A stretch of DNA of 20,348 bases from Streptomyces aureus (GTDB lineage Bacteria > Actinomycetota > Actinomycetes > Streptomycetales > Streptomycetaceae), in assembly GCF_000725495.1 (NCBI RefSeq), contig NZ_JNZD01000051.1, positions 1 to 20,348 on the forward strand. The letters are read 5' to 3'. This document shows positions 7,748 to 15,874 of this stretch, piece after piece. The position numbers and the translations under genes were made by a program. The stretch's first letter is position 1, and each line of letters begins with the position of its first letter. Below the pieces are notes generated by a model. The model had not been told where the DNA came from, did not search any database, and worked only from the letters and a program-made list of their open reading frames with translations.

Positions 7748-8647
7748 GCCCCTGATCTCGAAACCGCACTGCTGCGTGCTTTTGTGAGCTCTGTACGCTC
7801 CGGAAGTATCAGCCGCGCCGCCGCGGCCCTGGGCCACAGCCAGCCCGCGCTCAGTAGTCAGTTGCGCAGGCTCGAGCGTACGGTGGGCCGGCAGCTGTTG
7901 CACCGGGGCACGACGGGCGTGTCGCTGACCAAGGCCGGAGAGGTGTTCCTGCCCTACGCCGAGCGCATCCTGTCCCTCTCGGCCCAGGCCGTCGCTGCGA
8001 CCGGCCCGGACGTGGCCGGACACTGCGGCATCGGATTGATGGAAGACTTCGTCACGCCGTCCCTGGTCGAAGCTCTGGGCGACTTCAGCGTCCTGCACCC
8101 GGACGCGACACTGGAACTGGTCACCGGACCTGGTCCGCTGATGAAGCAAGCCCTTGCCGACGGGCGCATCCAACTGGCGCTGTGCGACCCGTTCTACCTG
8201 GCAGAGACGCCTCGCTGGACGGTCCGTCTTCCACTGATCTGGTCGGCTGCTCCTGCTCCTGCTCCTGCTCTTGATGTTGACCGCGACCCGCTGCCACTTG
8301 TCCTCTTCTCCCAGCCCTGCCGCTGGCGGGCACCGGTCCTTGACGCCCTTGAGGCCGCAGGCCGGCGGTGGCGGATCGTGTTCGAGAGCACCGCCCTGGG
8401 CGGGGTGCAGGCCGCTGTGCGGGCAGGACTCGGCGCCACGGCGCTGCTTCCCTCGAATGTGGAGCCGGGAACCGCCGTCCAGGGGCTGCCGGAGCTTTCG
8501 GAGGTCGAGGTCGCTCTCGTCCGTTCTGCCGGCACGGACGGCGAGCCGCTTGTCCAGGCGGTGGAGGACCTGCTGCAGCACATGACCGACACCGCTTCGG
8601 GCGGGGCGGGGACTGCGGTGCAGGAGTCCCCGCTGCAGACGGGCTGA
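7745..8647 (+). CDS. LysR-type transcriptional regulator
   Basis: This 300-residue protein has the normal LysR length. An N-terminal winged helix-turn-helix spans about residues 10-65 (ISRAAAALGHSQPALSSQLRRLE, then GRQLLHRG and LTKAG). A periplasmic-binding-protein-like effector domain follows (GIGLMEDFV, LVEALGDF, ALCDPFYL, ATALLPSNV). In the hinge of the effector domain a short PAPAPA stretch near residue 170 is encoded by a tandem repeat. It is divergent from the PhzF-like operon with a 71-nt shared promoter region and probably regulates it. The ATG at 7745 lacks a well-spaced ribosome binding site. Confidence 0.9.
   Translation: MAPDLETALLRAFVSSVRSGSISRAAAALGHSQPALSSQLRRLERTVGRQLLHRGTTGVSLTKAGEVFLPYAERILSLSAQAVAATGPDVAGHCGIGLMEDFVTPSLVEALGDFSVLHPDATLELVTGPGPLMKQALADGRIQLALCDPFYLAETPRWTVRLPLIWSAAPAPAPALDVDRDPLPLVLFSQPCRWRAPVLDALEAAGRRWRIVFESTALGGVQAAVRAGLGATALLPSNVEPGTAVQGLPELSEVEVALVRSAGTDGEPLVQAVEDLLQHMTDTASGGAGTAVQESPLQTG
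8249..8272. repeat. In-frame hexanucleotide repeat (GCTCCT x3 plus one variant)
   Basis: Three exact GCTCCT units and a fourth GCTCTT lie inside the LysR gene and encode alternating Ala-Pro. Loss or gain of a unit would keep frame, so it would only change linker length. Confidence 0.6.
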
Positions 8648-8705
8648 GGACCAGGGGCTTCGGCGTTCGCCACCCCGGGATATCTGGATGGCAGATCCCT
8701 GTATG

Positions 8706-8722
8706 TAGGTAGCAATTGCTCA
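8706..8722 (+). promoter_or_regulatory. 17-bp dyad, copy B (TAGGTA-gcaat-TGCTCA)
   Basis: This is an imperfect copy with the invariant right arm and the extended ATTGCTCATG. It lies in the 263-nt gap after the LysR gene and 188 nt before the secreted protein gene at 8911. The long distance implies a long leader or an upstream operator. Nothing else in 8648-8910 is recognisable apart from the GAAGGAG ribosome binding site. Confidence 0.7.
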
Positions 8723-8910
8723 TGTTCGTGCGGCGGCCTCAGGCTTCGATGAATCTGTCCAGCCCCGGCCAGTGAAACAGCTGATCCGCACCGGTCCGTC
8801 AGTGCCCCGTTGAAAAACGACGGAGAGGCAAACGGGCGTGGGGGCATTGCCATACAGGAAAGTCCCGGGCTCCTGCCCCCGCAGAGCCATCGCAGAAGGA
8901 GTCCATACAA

Positions 8911-9771
8911 ATGAAGAGGCTGATAGCTCCGCTGTTTACGGTATCGGCGGCGCTTGCGTTGACGGTCATGCCGGCCACGGCACAAGCGGCCGGAACAGAG
9001 GACGGCGCCGCACTGGTGGCAGCCGAGAACGAGATCATCGACGAACTCGCCCCCCTCGGCTGGCCGGGCCAGGACTCGGAGAACTTCTATCCCGGAGCGG
9101 CCGGCCACGCAGACGCCGACGCCGCATCCGTGGTCTGGGGGACACACGGGGACGCGCGCTCCTACCAAGTCGAGGCCAAATGCGCCCAGTTCCTCACCGC
9201 CTCCATCAAGCACGCCTATACCTGGGCCACGGACTCCTGGTTCACCAACGGCATCGGCTTTCGCAGCCCCTCCTCCGAGCAGTACTACGCCGCCTTCACG
9301 GACACGGCCGCCGGCGGTGCGCTGGAGGACATGAGCGACCACATCACCCGTCCCTCCGCGCAGCGGGTCCAGGACCTCCACGCGGGCTCCGTCATTGCGG
9401 TGAAGTACCTGGACGGATCCGAGGGCGGGGCGACCGGCCACATGATGATGGTGGAGTCCGTCGCACCCTTCGAGCGCGACGGCGACCGCACCACGCAGGA
9501 GTACGCGGTCACCGTGGCCGACAGCACCTCCAACCCGCACGGCGTGGCGCTCTCCTCCAAGACCTCGCCGCACTGGGCGTTCCGCGACACCCGTGTCGAA
9601 GGCTCTCCGGGACTCACCACGAAGGAGTGGAGCGGCGCCGGCCGCGGCACCGTCTTCATCCAGGCGGACGCGACGACCGGCAAGCCGACCGGCTACTGGT
9701 GGGGTCGCAACGAGGCCGCGTTCAACACGGTGGCCAACCGGCCCATGGTCTTCGTGGACATCACCCGCTGA
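8911..9771 (+). CDS. Secreted protein with a possible Cys-His-Asp (papain-fold/NlpC-like) site
   Basis: This 286-residue protein has a clear Sec signal peptide (MKRLIAPL, a hydrophobic core, then ATAQA-AG with cleavage near residue 27). The mature part has a single cysteine, C91, in KCAQFLTASIKHAY at the start of a predicted helix. H177 follows in GSVIAVKYLDG...TGHMMMVES, and D204 in VTVADST. The order of helix-borne Cys, then His in a beta strand, then a polar residue is that of NlpC/P60, CHAP and related papain-fold hydrolases. I cannot place it in a named family, so hydrolase activity on peptides or cell wall is inference. A strong GAAGGAG lies before the ATG. The 17-bp dyad lies 188 nt upstream, and a GNAT gene follows 74 nt downstream. 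Confidence 0.8.
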   Translation: MKRLIAPLFTVSAALALTVMPATAQAAGTEDGAALVAAENEIIDELAPLGWPGQDSENFYPGAAGHADADAASVVWGTHGDARSYQVEAKCAQFLTASIKHAYTWATDSWFTNGIGFRSPSSEQYYAAFTDTAAGGALEDMSDHITRPSAQRVQDLHAGSVIAVKYLDGSEGGATGHMMMVESVAPFERDGDRTTQEYAVTVADSTSNPHGVALSSKTSPHWAFRDTRVEGSPGLTTKEWSGAGRGTVFIQADATTGKPTGYWWGRNEAAFNTVANRPMVFVDITR

Positions 9772-9848
9772 CCGCCTTCGCCGAACGCCGCCCGGCGTCC
9801 TCGCCCGTGGCGTGAAGACCTTCGACCCCAAAGAACGGCCGTGATGTG

Positions 9849-10412
9849 ATGCGTTCGTACAGCAGCCTTGCGGCGCACGCGGAGCGCCGGGCCGGACGCG
9901 CCTTCGGGCGAGGCGTCTTCCTCGGCGAGTTGGACGTGGCAGATCCACGCACGGCGGCCGAGGTGCACCAGGTCGGCAGGCGCTCGTATGCCGTGGAGGC
10001 CGAACTGATCGGCTTCGACGGCATACCCGCCCTCACGGAGACCCTGGCAGAGATGCAGGCGCACCCACTGCGCTGGCTCGGTGCGGTCACCCGCGACGGC
10101 CGGATCGCGGCCTTCGTGGCCTGGCGGCCCCTGGCCGGAGAGGACGGCATCGACATCGATCGCGTCTGCGTCGACCCGGACTGGTTCCGCCGAGGCCTGG
10201 CACGGAAGCTGCTCGGCCACCTTCTGACCGAGCTGGTTCCCAGCGGCAACGCGCTGGTGAGCACGGGCGCGGACAACCGGCCGGCCCTTTCCCTCTACGC
10301 GCGGCTCGGTTTCACCCGTGTCGGCACCGTCCGGCGCGCTCCCGGTCTGCTCCTGGCCGAGTTCCGGCTCACGCGAGAGCCCGCGGACCTGCCCCTCCCG
10401 CATGCCACTTGA
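9849..10412 (+). CDS. GNAT-family N-acetyltransferase
   Basis: This protein has 187 residues from the ATG at 9849, with a GTG at 9846 as the alternative start. The acetyl-CoA-binding region is VCVDPDWFRRGLARKLLGHLL (R-x-x-G-x-A form), followed by TGADNRPALSLYARLGFTRVG, the conserved beta5/alpha4 segment that carries the usual Asn and Tyr of GNAT enzymes. It is cytosolic, with an unknown acceptor. No good ribosome binding site is visible, and the gap to the secreted protein gene is short, so it may depend on read-through from that gene. It is convergent with the TetR gene, 91 nt away. Confidence 0.85.
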   Translation: MRSYSSLAAHAERRAGRAFGRGVFLGELDVADPRTAAEVHQVGRRSYAVEAELIGFDGIPALTETLAEMQAHPLRWLGAVTRDGRIAAFVAWRPLAGEDGIDIDRVCVDPDWFRRGLARKLLGHLLTELVPSGNALVSTGADNRPALSLYARLGFTRVGTVRRAPGLLLAEFRLTREPADLPLPHAT

Positions 10413-10503
10413 GCAATCCTGCTGCCTTGCGCTGCCCGAGGCGGCGCCACCCCGGCCGCGCCCTGCTGTTGTCCGGGTGCACGCGCATGGTTCCCGGCCC
10501 GGA

Positions 10504-11085
10504 CTACCTCTGTTCCAGGGTGGCCCGGATGGCGGGGGCGAGGGTGGTGACGATCTGCTCGGGGGAGAGGTGGGTGACGGTGGGGATGCGCAGGATGTAG
10601 CGGGTCAGGGCGAGGCCGAGGAGCTGGGCCGAGACCAGCCCGGCCCGTGCGGCCTGCTCCGGTCCGGCGGCCCCGGCGAGTGCCGGTGCGACCTGGGTCG
10701 CGAAGATCGCGTGCATCCGCCCGGCCGCGTGCTCGTTGGTGACGGCGGAGCGCAGGAGCAGCAGCAGGGCATCACCGGCCTCGTCGTGTTCCCAGCGGTG
10801 CAGGAAGTGCCGGACCAGCGCCTCGGCGCGGCCGTCCGCCGGTACGGCGGACAGGTCGGGGAGGTCCAGGTCGATGTCGAGGGCGGCGTCGAAGAGTTGG
10901 GCCTTGCTGCCGTAGTAGCGCATGACCATCGAGGGATCGATGTCGGCGTCGGCTGCGACCGCGCGGATGGTCGTGCGCTCGAAGCCGTGAGCGGCGAAGC
11001 GGCGCCGGGCGGCGTCCAGGATCACCGCCCGGGTGCGGTCGGAGCGTCTGGCGCCGGAGGTGCCGCTGTCGATGTCTTGCGTCAT
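10504..11085 (-). CDS. TetR-family transcriptional repressor
   Basis: This 193-residue protein starts at the ATG at 11085. The N-terminal helix-turn-helix (ILDAARRRFAAHGFERTTIRAVAADADIDPSMVMRYYGSKAQLFDAAL, about residues 22-69, cited here as a span) is a canonical TetR DNA-binding domain. The C-terminal two-thirds is a helical ligand-binding and dimerisation domain similar to TetR_C_17-like regulators. The frame stays open far upstream of 11085, antisense to the monooxygenase gene; that extension is a GC-rich shadow. It is divergent from the FAD monooxygenase with three matched CAAC-N4-GTTG dyads between them, which makes it the probable repressor of both genes. Confidence 0.9.
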   Translation of the reverse strand: MTQDIDSGTSGARRSDRTRAVILDAARRRFAAHGFERTTIRAVAADADIDPSMVMRYYGSKAQLFDAALDIDLDLPDLSAVPADGRAEALVRHFLHRWEHDEAGDALLLLLRSAVTNEHAAGRMHAIFATQVAPALAGAAGPEQAARAGLVSAQLLGLALTRYILRIPTVTHLSPEQIVTTLAPAIRATLEQR

Positions 11086-11101
11086 GCCCACAACTGTAGG
11101 C

Positions 11102-11113
11102 CAACGTGTGTTG
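11102..11113. promoter_or_regulatory. TetR operator candidate 1 (CAAC-gtgt-GTTG)
   Basis: This 12-bp dyad lies 16 nt upstream of the TetR start codon. It has the same half-sites and spacing as the two dyads at 11143-11170. Its position is suited to autorepression. Confidence 0.6.
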
Positions 11114-11142
11114 ACTCTCCAGGGCTGTTGCGTGCACTCTGT

Positions 11143-11170
11143 CAACAAGCGTTGGCCAACATCTGTTGGC
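11143..11170. promoter_or_regulatory. TetR operator candidates 2 and 3, abutting dyads
   Basis: CAAC-aagc-GTTG (11143-11154) is followed two bases later by CAAC-atct-GTTG (11157-11168). The latter extends to a perfect 16-bp palindrome, GCCAACA-tc-TGTTGGC, at 11155-11170. The pair ends 32 nt before the monooxygenase start. Centre-to-centre spacing is 14 bp, so two dimers could sit side by side or compete. Confidence 0.7.
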
Positions 11171-11202
11171 AAAGTTGATCCGTGCCCACCCGGAGGTCCG
11201 CC

Positions 11203-12339
11203 GTGAACACCCCCGCCCTCGCACTGCCCGACCGCACCGAAGTCGCCATCGTGGGAGCCGGCCCCACGGGCCTCGCCCTCGCGGTGACCCTGGCCCTCGC
11301 CGGCATCGACTTCGTCCTGCTGGACCAGCAGGACGAGGGAGCCAACACCTCGCGCGCCGCCGTCGTACACGCCCGCACTCTCGAGGTGCTCGACGAACTC
11401 GGCGCATCCGGCGAGCTGATCAGCCGAGGCGTCAAGCTCGACCGATTCGCCGTCCGCGACGGCGCCCGCCGACTGCTCACCGTCCCCTTCGACAAGCTCC
11501 CCACCCCGCACCCCTACACGCTCATGGTCCCGCAGTACGAAACCGAGGCAGTCCTGCTCGCGCGGCTGCGCGCCCTGGGCGGCGACGTCCACCGGCCCCA
11601 CCAGGTCGCCTCCGTCGTCCAGGACCAGGACGGCGTGACCCTCACCACCAGCACCGGACAGACCCTGCGCGCCTCCTACGCGGTCGGCGCGGACGGCATG
11701 CACAGCACCGTGCGAGAAGCCTCCGGCATCGGCTTCACCGGCAGCTCCTACGCCGAGTCCTTCGTCCTTGCCGACGTCGTCATGGACTGGGCCCCGGGCC
11801 GGTCGGAGGTCTCTCTCACCTTCGGAGCCGCGGGCCTCTTGGTCGTCGCGCCGCTGCCCGGCGGCCACTACCGCATCGTCGCCACCACCGACCAGGCCCC
11901 CGAACACCCCGACCTCGCCCTCGTGCAGCAGCTCCTGGACCAGCGCACCCCCGGTCAGGCCGCGGTCACCGACGTTGCCTGGTCCTCCCGCTTCCGTGTG
12001 CACCACCGCGTCGCCGACCACTACCGTGCCCGGCGGCTCTTCCTCGCCGGAGACGCGGCCCACGTCCACAGCCCCGCCGGGGGCCAGGGCATGAACACCG
12101 GTATCCAGGACGGCTACGCACTCGGCACCGCCTTCGCCACGGACACGCTCGACGACTACGAGGCCCGCCGACGCCCGGTCGCCGAACGCGTCGTCGCCTT
12201 CACCCACCGCATGACCCGCATCGCCACCACCCGCAACCCCGCCGCGCGCACCCTGCGCAACACCGCCATGCGCCTTCTGGGCCACACCCCCCTGCCCGCC
12301 AAGCTCGCCACCGAACTCGCCGAGCTCAACTACCGCTAG
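11203..12339 (+). CDS. FAD-dependent aromatic-type monooxygenase (PHBH fold)
   Basis: The start is GTG at 11203, which has a GGAGG 6 nt upstream, giving 378 residues; the GTG at 11182 is in frame but has no site. The N-terminal dinucleotide-binding motif is VAIVGAGPTGLALAVTLA (about residues 15-32). The second FAD motif is RRLFLAGDAAHVHSPAGGQGMNTGI (about 278-302; the conserved GD core is followed by A-A-H), and YAVGADGMHSTVR is the DG motif. This is the FAD_binding_3 / p-hydroxybenzoate hydroxylase class, close to polyketide and phenolic hydroxylases. The C-terminal thioredoxin-like domain of larger members is absent. It probably hydroxylates or epoxidises an aromatic or drug-like compound using NAD(P)H. 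The adjacent TetR gene suggests substrate-induced expression. Confidence 0.9.
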   Translation: MNTPALALPDRTEVAIVGAGPTGLALAVTLALAGIDFVLLDQQDEGANTSRAAVVHARTLEVLDELGASGELISRGVKLDRFAVRDGARRLLTVPFDKLPTPHPYTLMVPQYETEAVLLARLRALGGDVHRPHQVASVVQDQDGVTLTTSTGQTLRASYAVGADGMHSTVREASGIGFTGSSYAESFVLADVVMDWAPGRSEVSLTFGAAGLLVVAPLPGGHYRIVATTDQAPEHPDLALVQQLLDQRTPGQAAVTDVAWSSRFRVHHRVADHYRARRLFLAGDAAHVHSPAGGQGMNTGIQDGYALGTAFATDTLDDYEARRRPVAERVVAFTHRMTRIATTRNPAARTLRNTAMRLLGHTPLPAKLATELAELNYR

Positions 12340-12397
12340 GCAGACAGAGGGCCCGCCTGTTCCCCGGGGCCGCGGACGGCGCGGGAACGACAAGGTG

Positions 12398-12414
12398 GAG
12401 TAGCGATTGCTCAG
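12398..12414 (+). promoter_or_regulatory. 17-bp dyad, copy C (GGAGTA-gcgat-TGCTCA)
   Basis: This copy lies in the 224-nt gap between the monooxygenase stop and the small secreted protein gene, 149 nt before its start at 12564. The right arm is exact, and the left arm matches at its four inner bases. A GGAAC lies at 12376-12380, at a distance compatible with a -35 element, but the other copies lack it. Confidence 0.7.
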
Positions 12415-12563
12415 CCGTCGTCGCACGAACGGATGTCTCCTGGAGGGGCAGTGAAACAGCCCTCCGGGACGCGGCCGTTCTTTGCAAGGCCGACGGCGTA
12501 CGACGGCACCGCCCGTCGACTGCCTCCGGGGGAGCGGGCGTCGAACGACCACGAGGGAAAGCC

Positions 12564-12944
12564 ATGCACAAGCCCCTGACGGCAGCAGGCCTCACCGCGG
12601 CAGTAGCCGGCGTACTTCTCGCGACTCCCGTCGTATCGATCACAGTGGCACGGCCGGAGACCCCGGCCACCGCACGCACCGGCGCTTCGACCACCCGTAC
12701 GAAGCACGAGATCGATCAACCCGTCGGCGTCGGACCCCGGATCGACGGCACGGGCACGGGGGAGAACCCCCTGACCCGCCTTCCCGGCGGCCCCTGGCCA
12801 CACCGGTGGCCGCCGCTCGTACTCGATCAATGGGCTCGGCCCTCCGAACTCACCAAGATCGACCGCAACGGAACGCCCCGGTCCTATCAGCAGGAGGCCC
12901 ATCGCCAGGTCCTCCCCGGAGTCAAAGAGCGCTACACGAAATGA
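12564..12944 (+). CDS. Small secreted protein of unknown function
   Basis: This 126-residue protein has an N-terminal signal peptide (MHKPLTAAG, then a hydrophobic core to about residue 29). The mature part of roughly 97 residues is rich in Pro, Gly, Thr and Trp, has no cysteine, and contains a Trp-rich stretch, GGPWPHRWPPLVLDQWARP (about residues 75-93). I recognise no family. The ATG at 12564 is preceded by GAGGGA. Its stop overlaps the start of the next gene as ATGA, so it is coupled to a cytoplasmic-looking partner. A 17-bp dyad lies upstream, as for the other secreted protein in this window. Confidence 0.72.
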   Translation: MHKPLTAAGLTAAVAGVLLATPVVSITVARPETPATARTGASTTRTKHEIDQPVGVGPRIDGTGTGENPLTRLPGGPWPHRWPPLVLDQWARPSELTKIDRNGTPRSYQQEAHRQVLPGVKERYTK

Positions 12945-13537
12945 CAAGTCCCTCGAACCCTTTGGCCGCCAGTGCGCTCAGATGCCGTGCCGGCGCTGCC
13001 GGCACGAGGTGCCAGGCAGCGGAGGCCGCGCCCGGCCAGCTGTGGTGGACGGCCGGCCAAGCAGCCGGGACACCCGATCGCGAGCCGGCCCAGACCGGCG
13101 ATCTGCGCAGATGGGCCGGCATCCTCATCGACGGACTTCTGGCCTTCCACGAAGACGTGAAAGCGTTCCAAGGGTGGCAGGCCCGACTGTGGCAGCTGCA
13201 GATGACGAGTTCTGTCCAGCGGCATCTAGGGCCCATCTCGGGAAGCCTTCCGGCACACCGGTGGCTGGTGCACGCTCGGCACCGGACTCAGATCCATCAC
13301 GGCTCCGCTGCGGACAGGGAGCTCTACCTGCTCTGGGTGCCGCACCTCGTGGAAGCCGTGAGCGACCTGCTGGGCCGAACTGCCGCGGCGGCAGCGCACG
13401 CCGCACGTTCCGGCAACGGAACCGGCATCTCGTCCCACCTCATGCACGCACGGCACGGCCTCCTGCACGCCTGCCAGCATCTGAACGGCGCCCCGAGGCG
13501 GACGAGCGGCGAAGCGGGACGACACCGCGAAGGCTGA
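12941..13537 (+). CDS. Unknown 198-residue His-rich helical protein
   Basis: The start is ATG at 12941, overlapping the stop of the secreted protein gene as ATGA, which fixes the start by translational coupling. The centre is amphipathic and probably helical (about residues 54-90, with DLRRWAGILIDGLLAFHED; and 126-153, with LYLLWVPHLVEAVSDLLG). Fourteen histidines are spread through the chain, with a cluster near the end (SSHLMHARHGLLHACQH, 165-180). Cysteines occur at 15, 24 and 178. There is no signal peptide or clear membrane span. No family is recognised; a helical-bundle protein that binds metal or a partner is possible but unproven. It is convergent with the TPR gene, 67 nt away. Confidence 0.62.
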   Translation: MTSPSNPLAASALRCRAGAAGTRCQAAEAAPGQLWWTAGQAAGTPDREPAQTGDLRRWAGILIDGLLAFHEDVKAFQGWQARLWQLQMTSSVQRHLGPISGSLPAHRWLVHARHRTQIHHGSAADRELYLLWVPHLVEAVSDLLGRTAAAAAHAARSGNGTGISSHLMHARHGLLHACQHLNGAPRRTSGEAGRHREG

Positions 13538-13604
13538 GGGCTTCGTCGAGCCGTCTGGACAGCACAAGGCCGCGCATTCCAGGGTGCATGCGGGCCCCGC
13601 GGCT

Positions 13605-14573
13605 TCAGCCTCGCCGAAGAGCGGGCCGGTCGAGTGCTCTGCGGGCGGCGTTCAGAGTGGGGTGCGTCGCGTGGACTTTGTGATGCAGCAGCTCGACGAC
13701 GCGTGCGTACAGTGCCCGAGAACGGCTGAGGTCGCCTTGGGCCTCCTTGGCCGCCGCCAAGTTGACCAGGGTCGGTGCCAGGTCGGGATGGTCCGTGCCC
13801 AGTAGATGCTCTTTGAGGTTCAGCGCGTCACAGTAGGAGGAGACGGCCACGTCGAGTTCACCGCGGCGGTGTTGGATGGCAGCGAGGTTGTGCAAGGTCA
13901 CGGCCACGTCGTAACTGTCAGGCCCGAAGGCACTCTGGAATACGGTGAGAGCCTGCCGCAGACGGTGCTCGGCTTCCTCGAGACGCCCGCATCCCTCCAG
14001 CAGGGCGGCCCAGGCCGCTGTGTCGAGAGCCGTAAGAACGTGGTCCGGCCCGTGGAGCCGGGTACGGATTTGCACCGAGCGGGCGGCCCACGGTTCTCCG
14101 TCCTGCGCGTCACCACGCGCATGGGCGAGCCCTCCGAGGTTGTGGCACACCATGGCCACGGTGTCGTGGTCGGGCCCGAACGCTGTCTCATAGATTTTCA
14201 GCGCCCGCAGATAGCGCCTCCTGGCGGAGTCGAAGTCCCCTGTGTACTTGCCCAGGACCCCCCACTCGTTGCACAGCCATGCCACGGTGAGTGAGGAGGG
14301 ACCGGTGGCACTCTCCGCCGCGGCGAGGGTCAGCGACAGCAGCAGCCCGGAATGCCGGTACTTGCCCTGCATCCGCCATGCGGTGGCCAGCATGCCCCGC
14401 ACCTCGAAGTCCTGCACGCCCAGAAGCCCGGTCTGCTTGGGAAGTGACGGGGATCCGGCGGTGAGCGCTCCTCTCAGCAGTTCCTCCGCCTCGTGCGCCA
14501 GGCCCGCTTCCAGCGCGTGCCCGGCCTGTGCCATGGCCTTGTGCAGGGCGGAAACATGTTCATGACCGGTCAT
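13605..14573 (-). CDS. Kinesin-light-chain-type TPR protein
   Basis: This protein has 322 residues from the ATG at 14573, which has AGAGG at good spacing; ATGs at 14579 and 14603 are in frame. After an N-terminal helical pair it contains about five tetratricopeptide repeats with a 42-residue period (about residues 94-133, 137-175, 179-217, 221-259, 263-300). Each ends in a GPDH-like turn (AFGPDHDTVA, LHGPDHVLT, AFGPDSYDVA, LGTDHPDLA), as in the kinesin light chain type. No catalytic or DNA-binding domain is attached, so it is a protein- or peptide-binding scaffold. Its start lies inside the 3' end of the MFS exporter gene (14-nt overlap), which in turn follows the NHNEIV peptide gene. Binding of that peptide is a reasonable inference. 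Confidence 0.85.
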   Translation of the reverse strand: MTGHEHVSALHKAMAQAGHALEAGLAHEAEELLRGALTAGSPSLPKQTGLLGVQDFEVRGMLATAWRMQGKYRHSGLLLSLTLAAAESATGPSSLTVAWLCNEWGVLGKYTGDFDSARRRYLRALKIYETAFGPDHDTVAMVCHNLGGLAHARGDAQDGEPWAARSVQIRTRLHGPDHVLTALDTAAWAALLEGCGRLEEAEHRLRQALTVFQSAFGPDSYDVAVTLHNLAAIQHRRGELDVAVSSYCDALNLKEHLLGTDHPDLAPTLVNLAAAKEAQGDLSRSRALYARVVELLHHKVHATHPTLNAARRALDRPALRRG

Positions 14574-15867
14574 CTGCATGCCTCTTGGGGAGAATGTGAG
14601 CAAGTCTCAGTGCGACCAGCGCGCTTGCGCCGAGAACGGCGGCTGAGACGGTGAAGAACAGGCGTATGGAGTCGGCCCCCAGCAGCGTTCCGGTGGCTCC
14701 GGCGCCGATCGCGAAACCACTCGTCCACGCCAGCGTGTGGGCTCCGTTGTAGCGTCCCGTCAGCCCGGGGGGCGCCAGATCGTTGACGAGCGCGGCAACG
14801 ACCGGCATGTAGGCGACCTCCCCGAGAGCGAACACCACGGCCGCTACAAGCAGGCGTCCAGTGCCCGGAGTCGAGTCCAGGGCGATGATCGCCCAGGCTC
14901 CGGCCATGAAAGCAGCGCCCCCCGCGAGAACGGCCGGTCGGGGAAACCGGGCCAGCATGCGTTGTGCGGGAACCTGGGCAAGCGCGACGACGAGCATGTT
15001 CGCGGTGAACACCCAACCGAGGCCGGCGACATCATGAGTCAGTACCGACACCGCCGGCAGCCCGATCTGAAGCTGGGCGAACCCGGCCGCGACCACAAAG
15101 AACACGAAGACGAAGACGCCGCGCATAGCCGGGTCACGGGCAACCGCCGCGTATCCCTTTCCCGAAGGTTCACGACTGTTACGGGCTCGAAGGCCTTCGG
15201 CCGCGCTGCGAGCCGCGGCACCGGCTGAACCGTTCCCGTGGCGCCGGGTCGCTCTGCCCACCAACACCATCAGCACGACGAACGAGGCTGCGTCGAGCGC
15301 GTATACCCAGTGCAGCCCCGCATCGACTCCGAAGAGGCCGAGCGTGCCGGCCGCGCCGGCAACGCCGAGCATCGCCCCCGTCGTCACCACCGTGTTGCGC
15401 CAGGAGAACGCCTTCTCCCGGGCGCTTTCGGGTACCGATCGGGCCAGCAACGCGTCCAACGCGGGTACGAGCGCTGCCCCCGCGCCCGTACCCATGACGG
15501 CCGCCACCACGGCGGGCAGCACGATGCTCCCGTGTGCGCCGGCCATGACAGCCGCGGCCGCAGCAGCGACCGCGGCGATTCCTACGACGGTACGGCCGGC
15601 CCCGTACCGGTCACTGAGGACGCCTCCCAGCACGGCCCCGACGACGGCGGCCAGCGCGCGGACCACAAGGACCGCACCGACCTGGCCGCCGGACAGGCCG
15701 CAGACATCGTGGAGGTAGACGACCAGATAGGGGAACGTCGCCCCGGAACCGACGTTGGAGAGGAACTCGCCGAAGAGCACCACCAGGGCGATGGGCGGGA
15801 ACCCCGCTGTCGAAACCCTGAGCCTGAGCGGAGTCCTTCCCCTCGTCCGCGTTCCGAGGCTGCCCAT
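14560..15867 (-). CDS. MFS transporter, probable exporter in the peptide operon
   Basis: This 435-residue protein has twelve probable membrane segments. The start is ATG at 15867, preceded by a GGGAA; it is only 7 nt from the stop of the NHNEIV peptide gene. MFS motif A appears as GGVLSDRYGAGRTVVGI after the second segment, and the N-terminal LVVLFGEFLSNVGSGATFPYL is typical of drug:H+ antiporter-like members. A cytoplasmic loop near the middle is basic and Ser/Ala-rich. It is a membrane efflux or uptake protein with unknown substrate. Its placement between a small repeat peptide and a TPR protein, with near-zero spacing on both sides, argues that the three work together. Confidence 0.87.
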   Translation of the reverse strand: MGSLGTRTRGRTPLRLRVSTAGFPPIALVVLFGEFLSNVGSGATFPYLVVYLHDVCGLSGGQVGAVLVVRALAAVVGAVLGGVLSDRYGAGRTVVGIAAVAAAAAAVMAGAHGSIVLPAVVAAVMGTGAGAALVPALDALLARSVPESAREKAFSWRNTVVTTGAMLGVAGAAGTLGLFGVDAGLHWVYALDAASFVVLMVLVGRATRRHGNGSAGAAARSAAEGLRARNSREPSGKGYAAVARDPAMRGVFVFVFFVVAAGFAQLQIGLPAVSVLTHDVAGLGWVFTANMLVVALAQVPAQRMLARFPRPAVLAGGAAFMAGAWAIIALDSTPGTGRLLVAAVVFALGEVAYMPVVAALVNDLAPPGLTGRYNGAHTLAWTSGFAIGAGATGTLLGADSIRLFFTVSAAVLGASALVALRLAHILPKRHADDRS

Positions 15868-15874
15868 TTCCCTG

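Noticed and set aside
10410..10415. TGAGCA at the end of the GNAT gene as a further dyad copy
   Set aside because: The opposite arm does not match at N5 spacing, the site overlaps the stop codon of the gene, and no minus-strand gene follows in that direction.
11086..12552. Long minus-strand frame continuing upstream of the TetR gene
   Set aside because: It is antisense to the FAD monooxygenase, has glycine/valine/glutamate-rich low-complexity translation and no family signature. The TetR start at 11085 is well defined by its operators.
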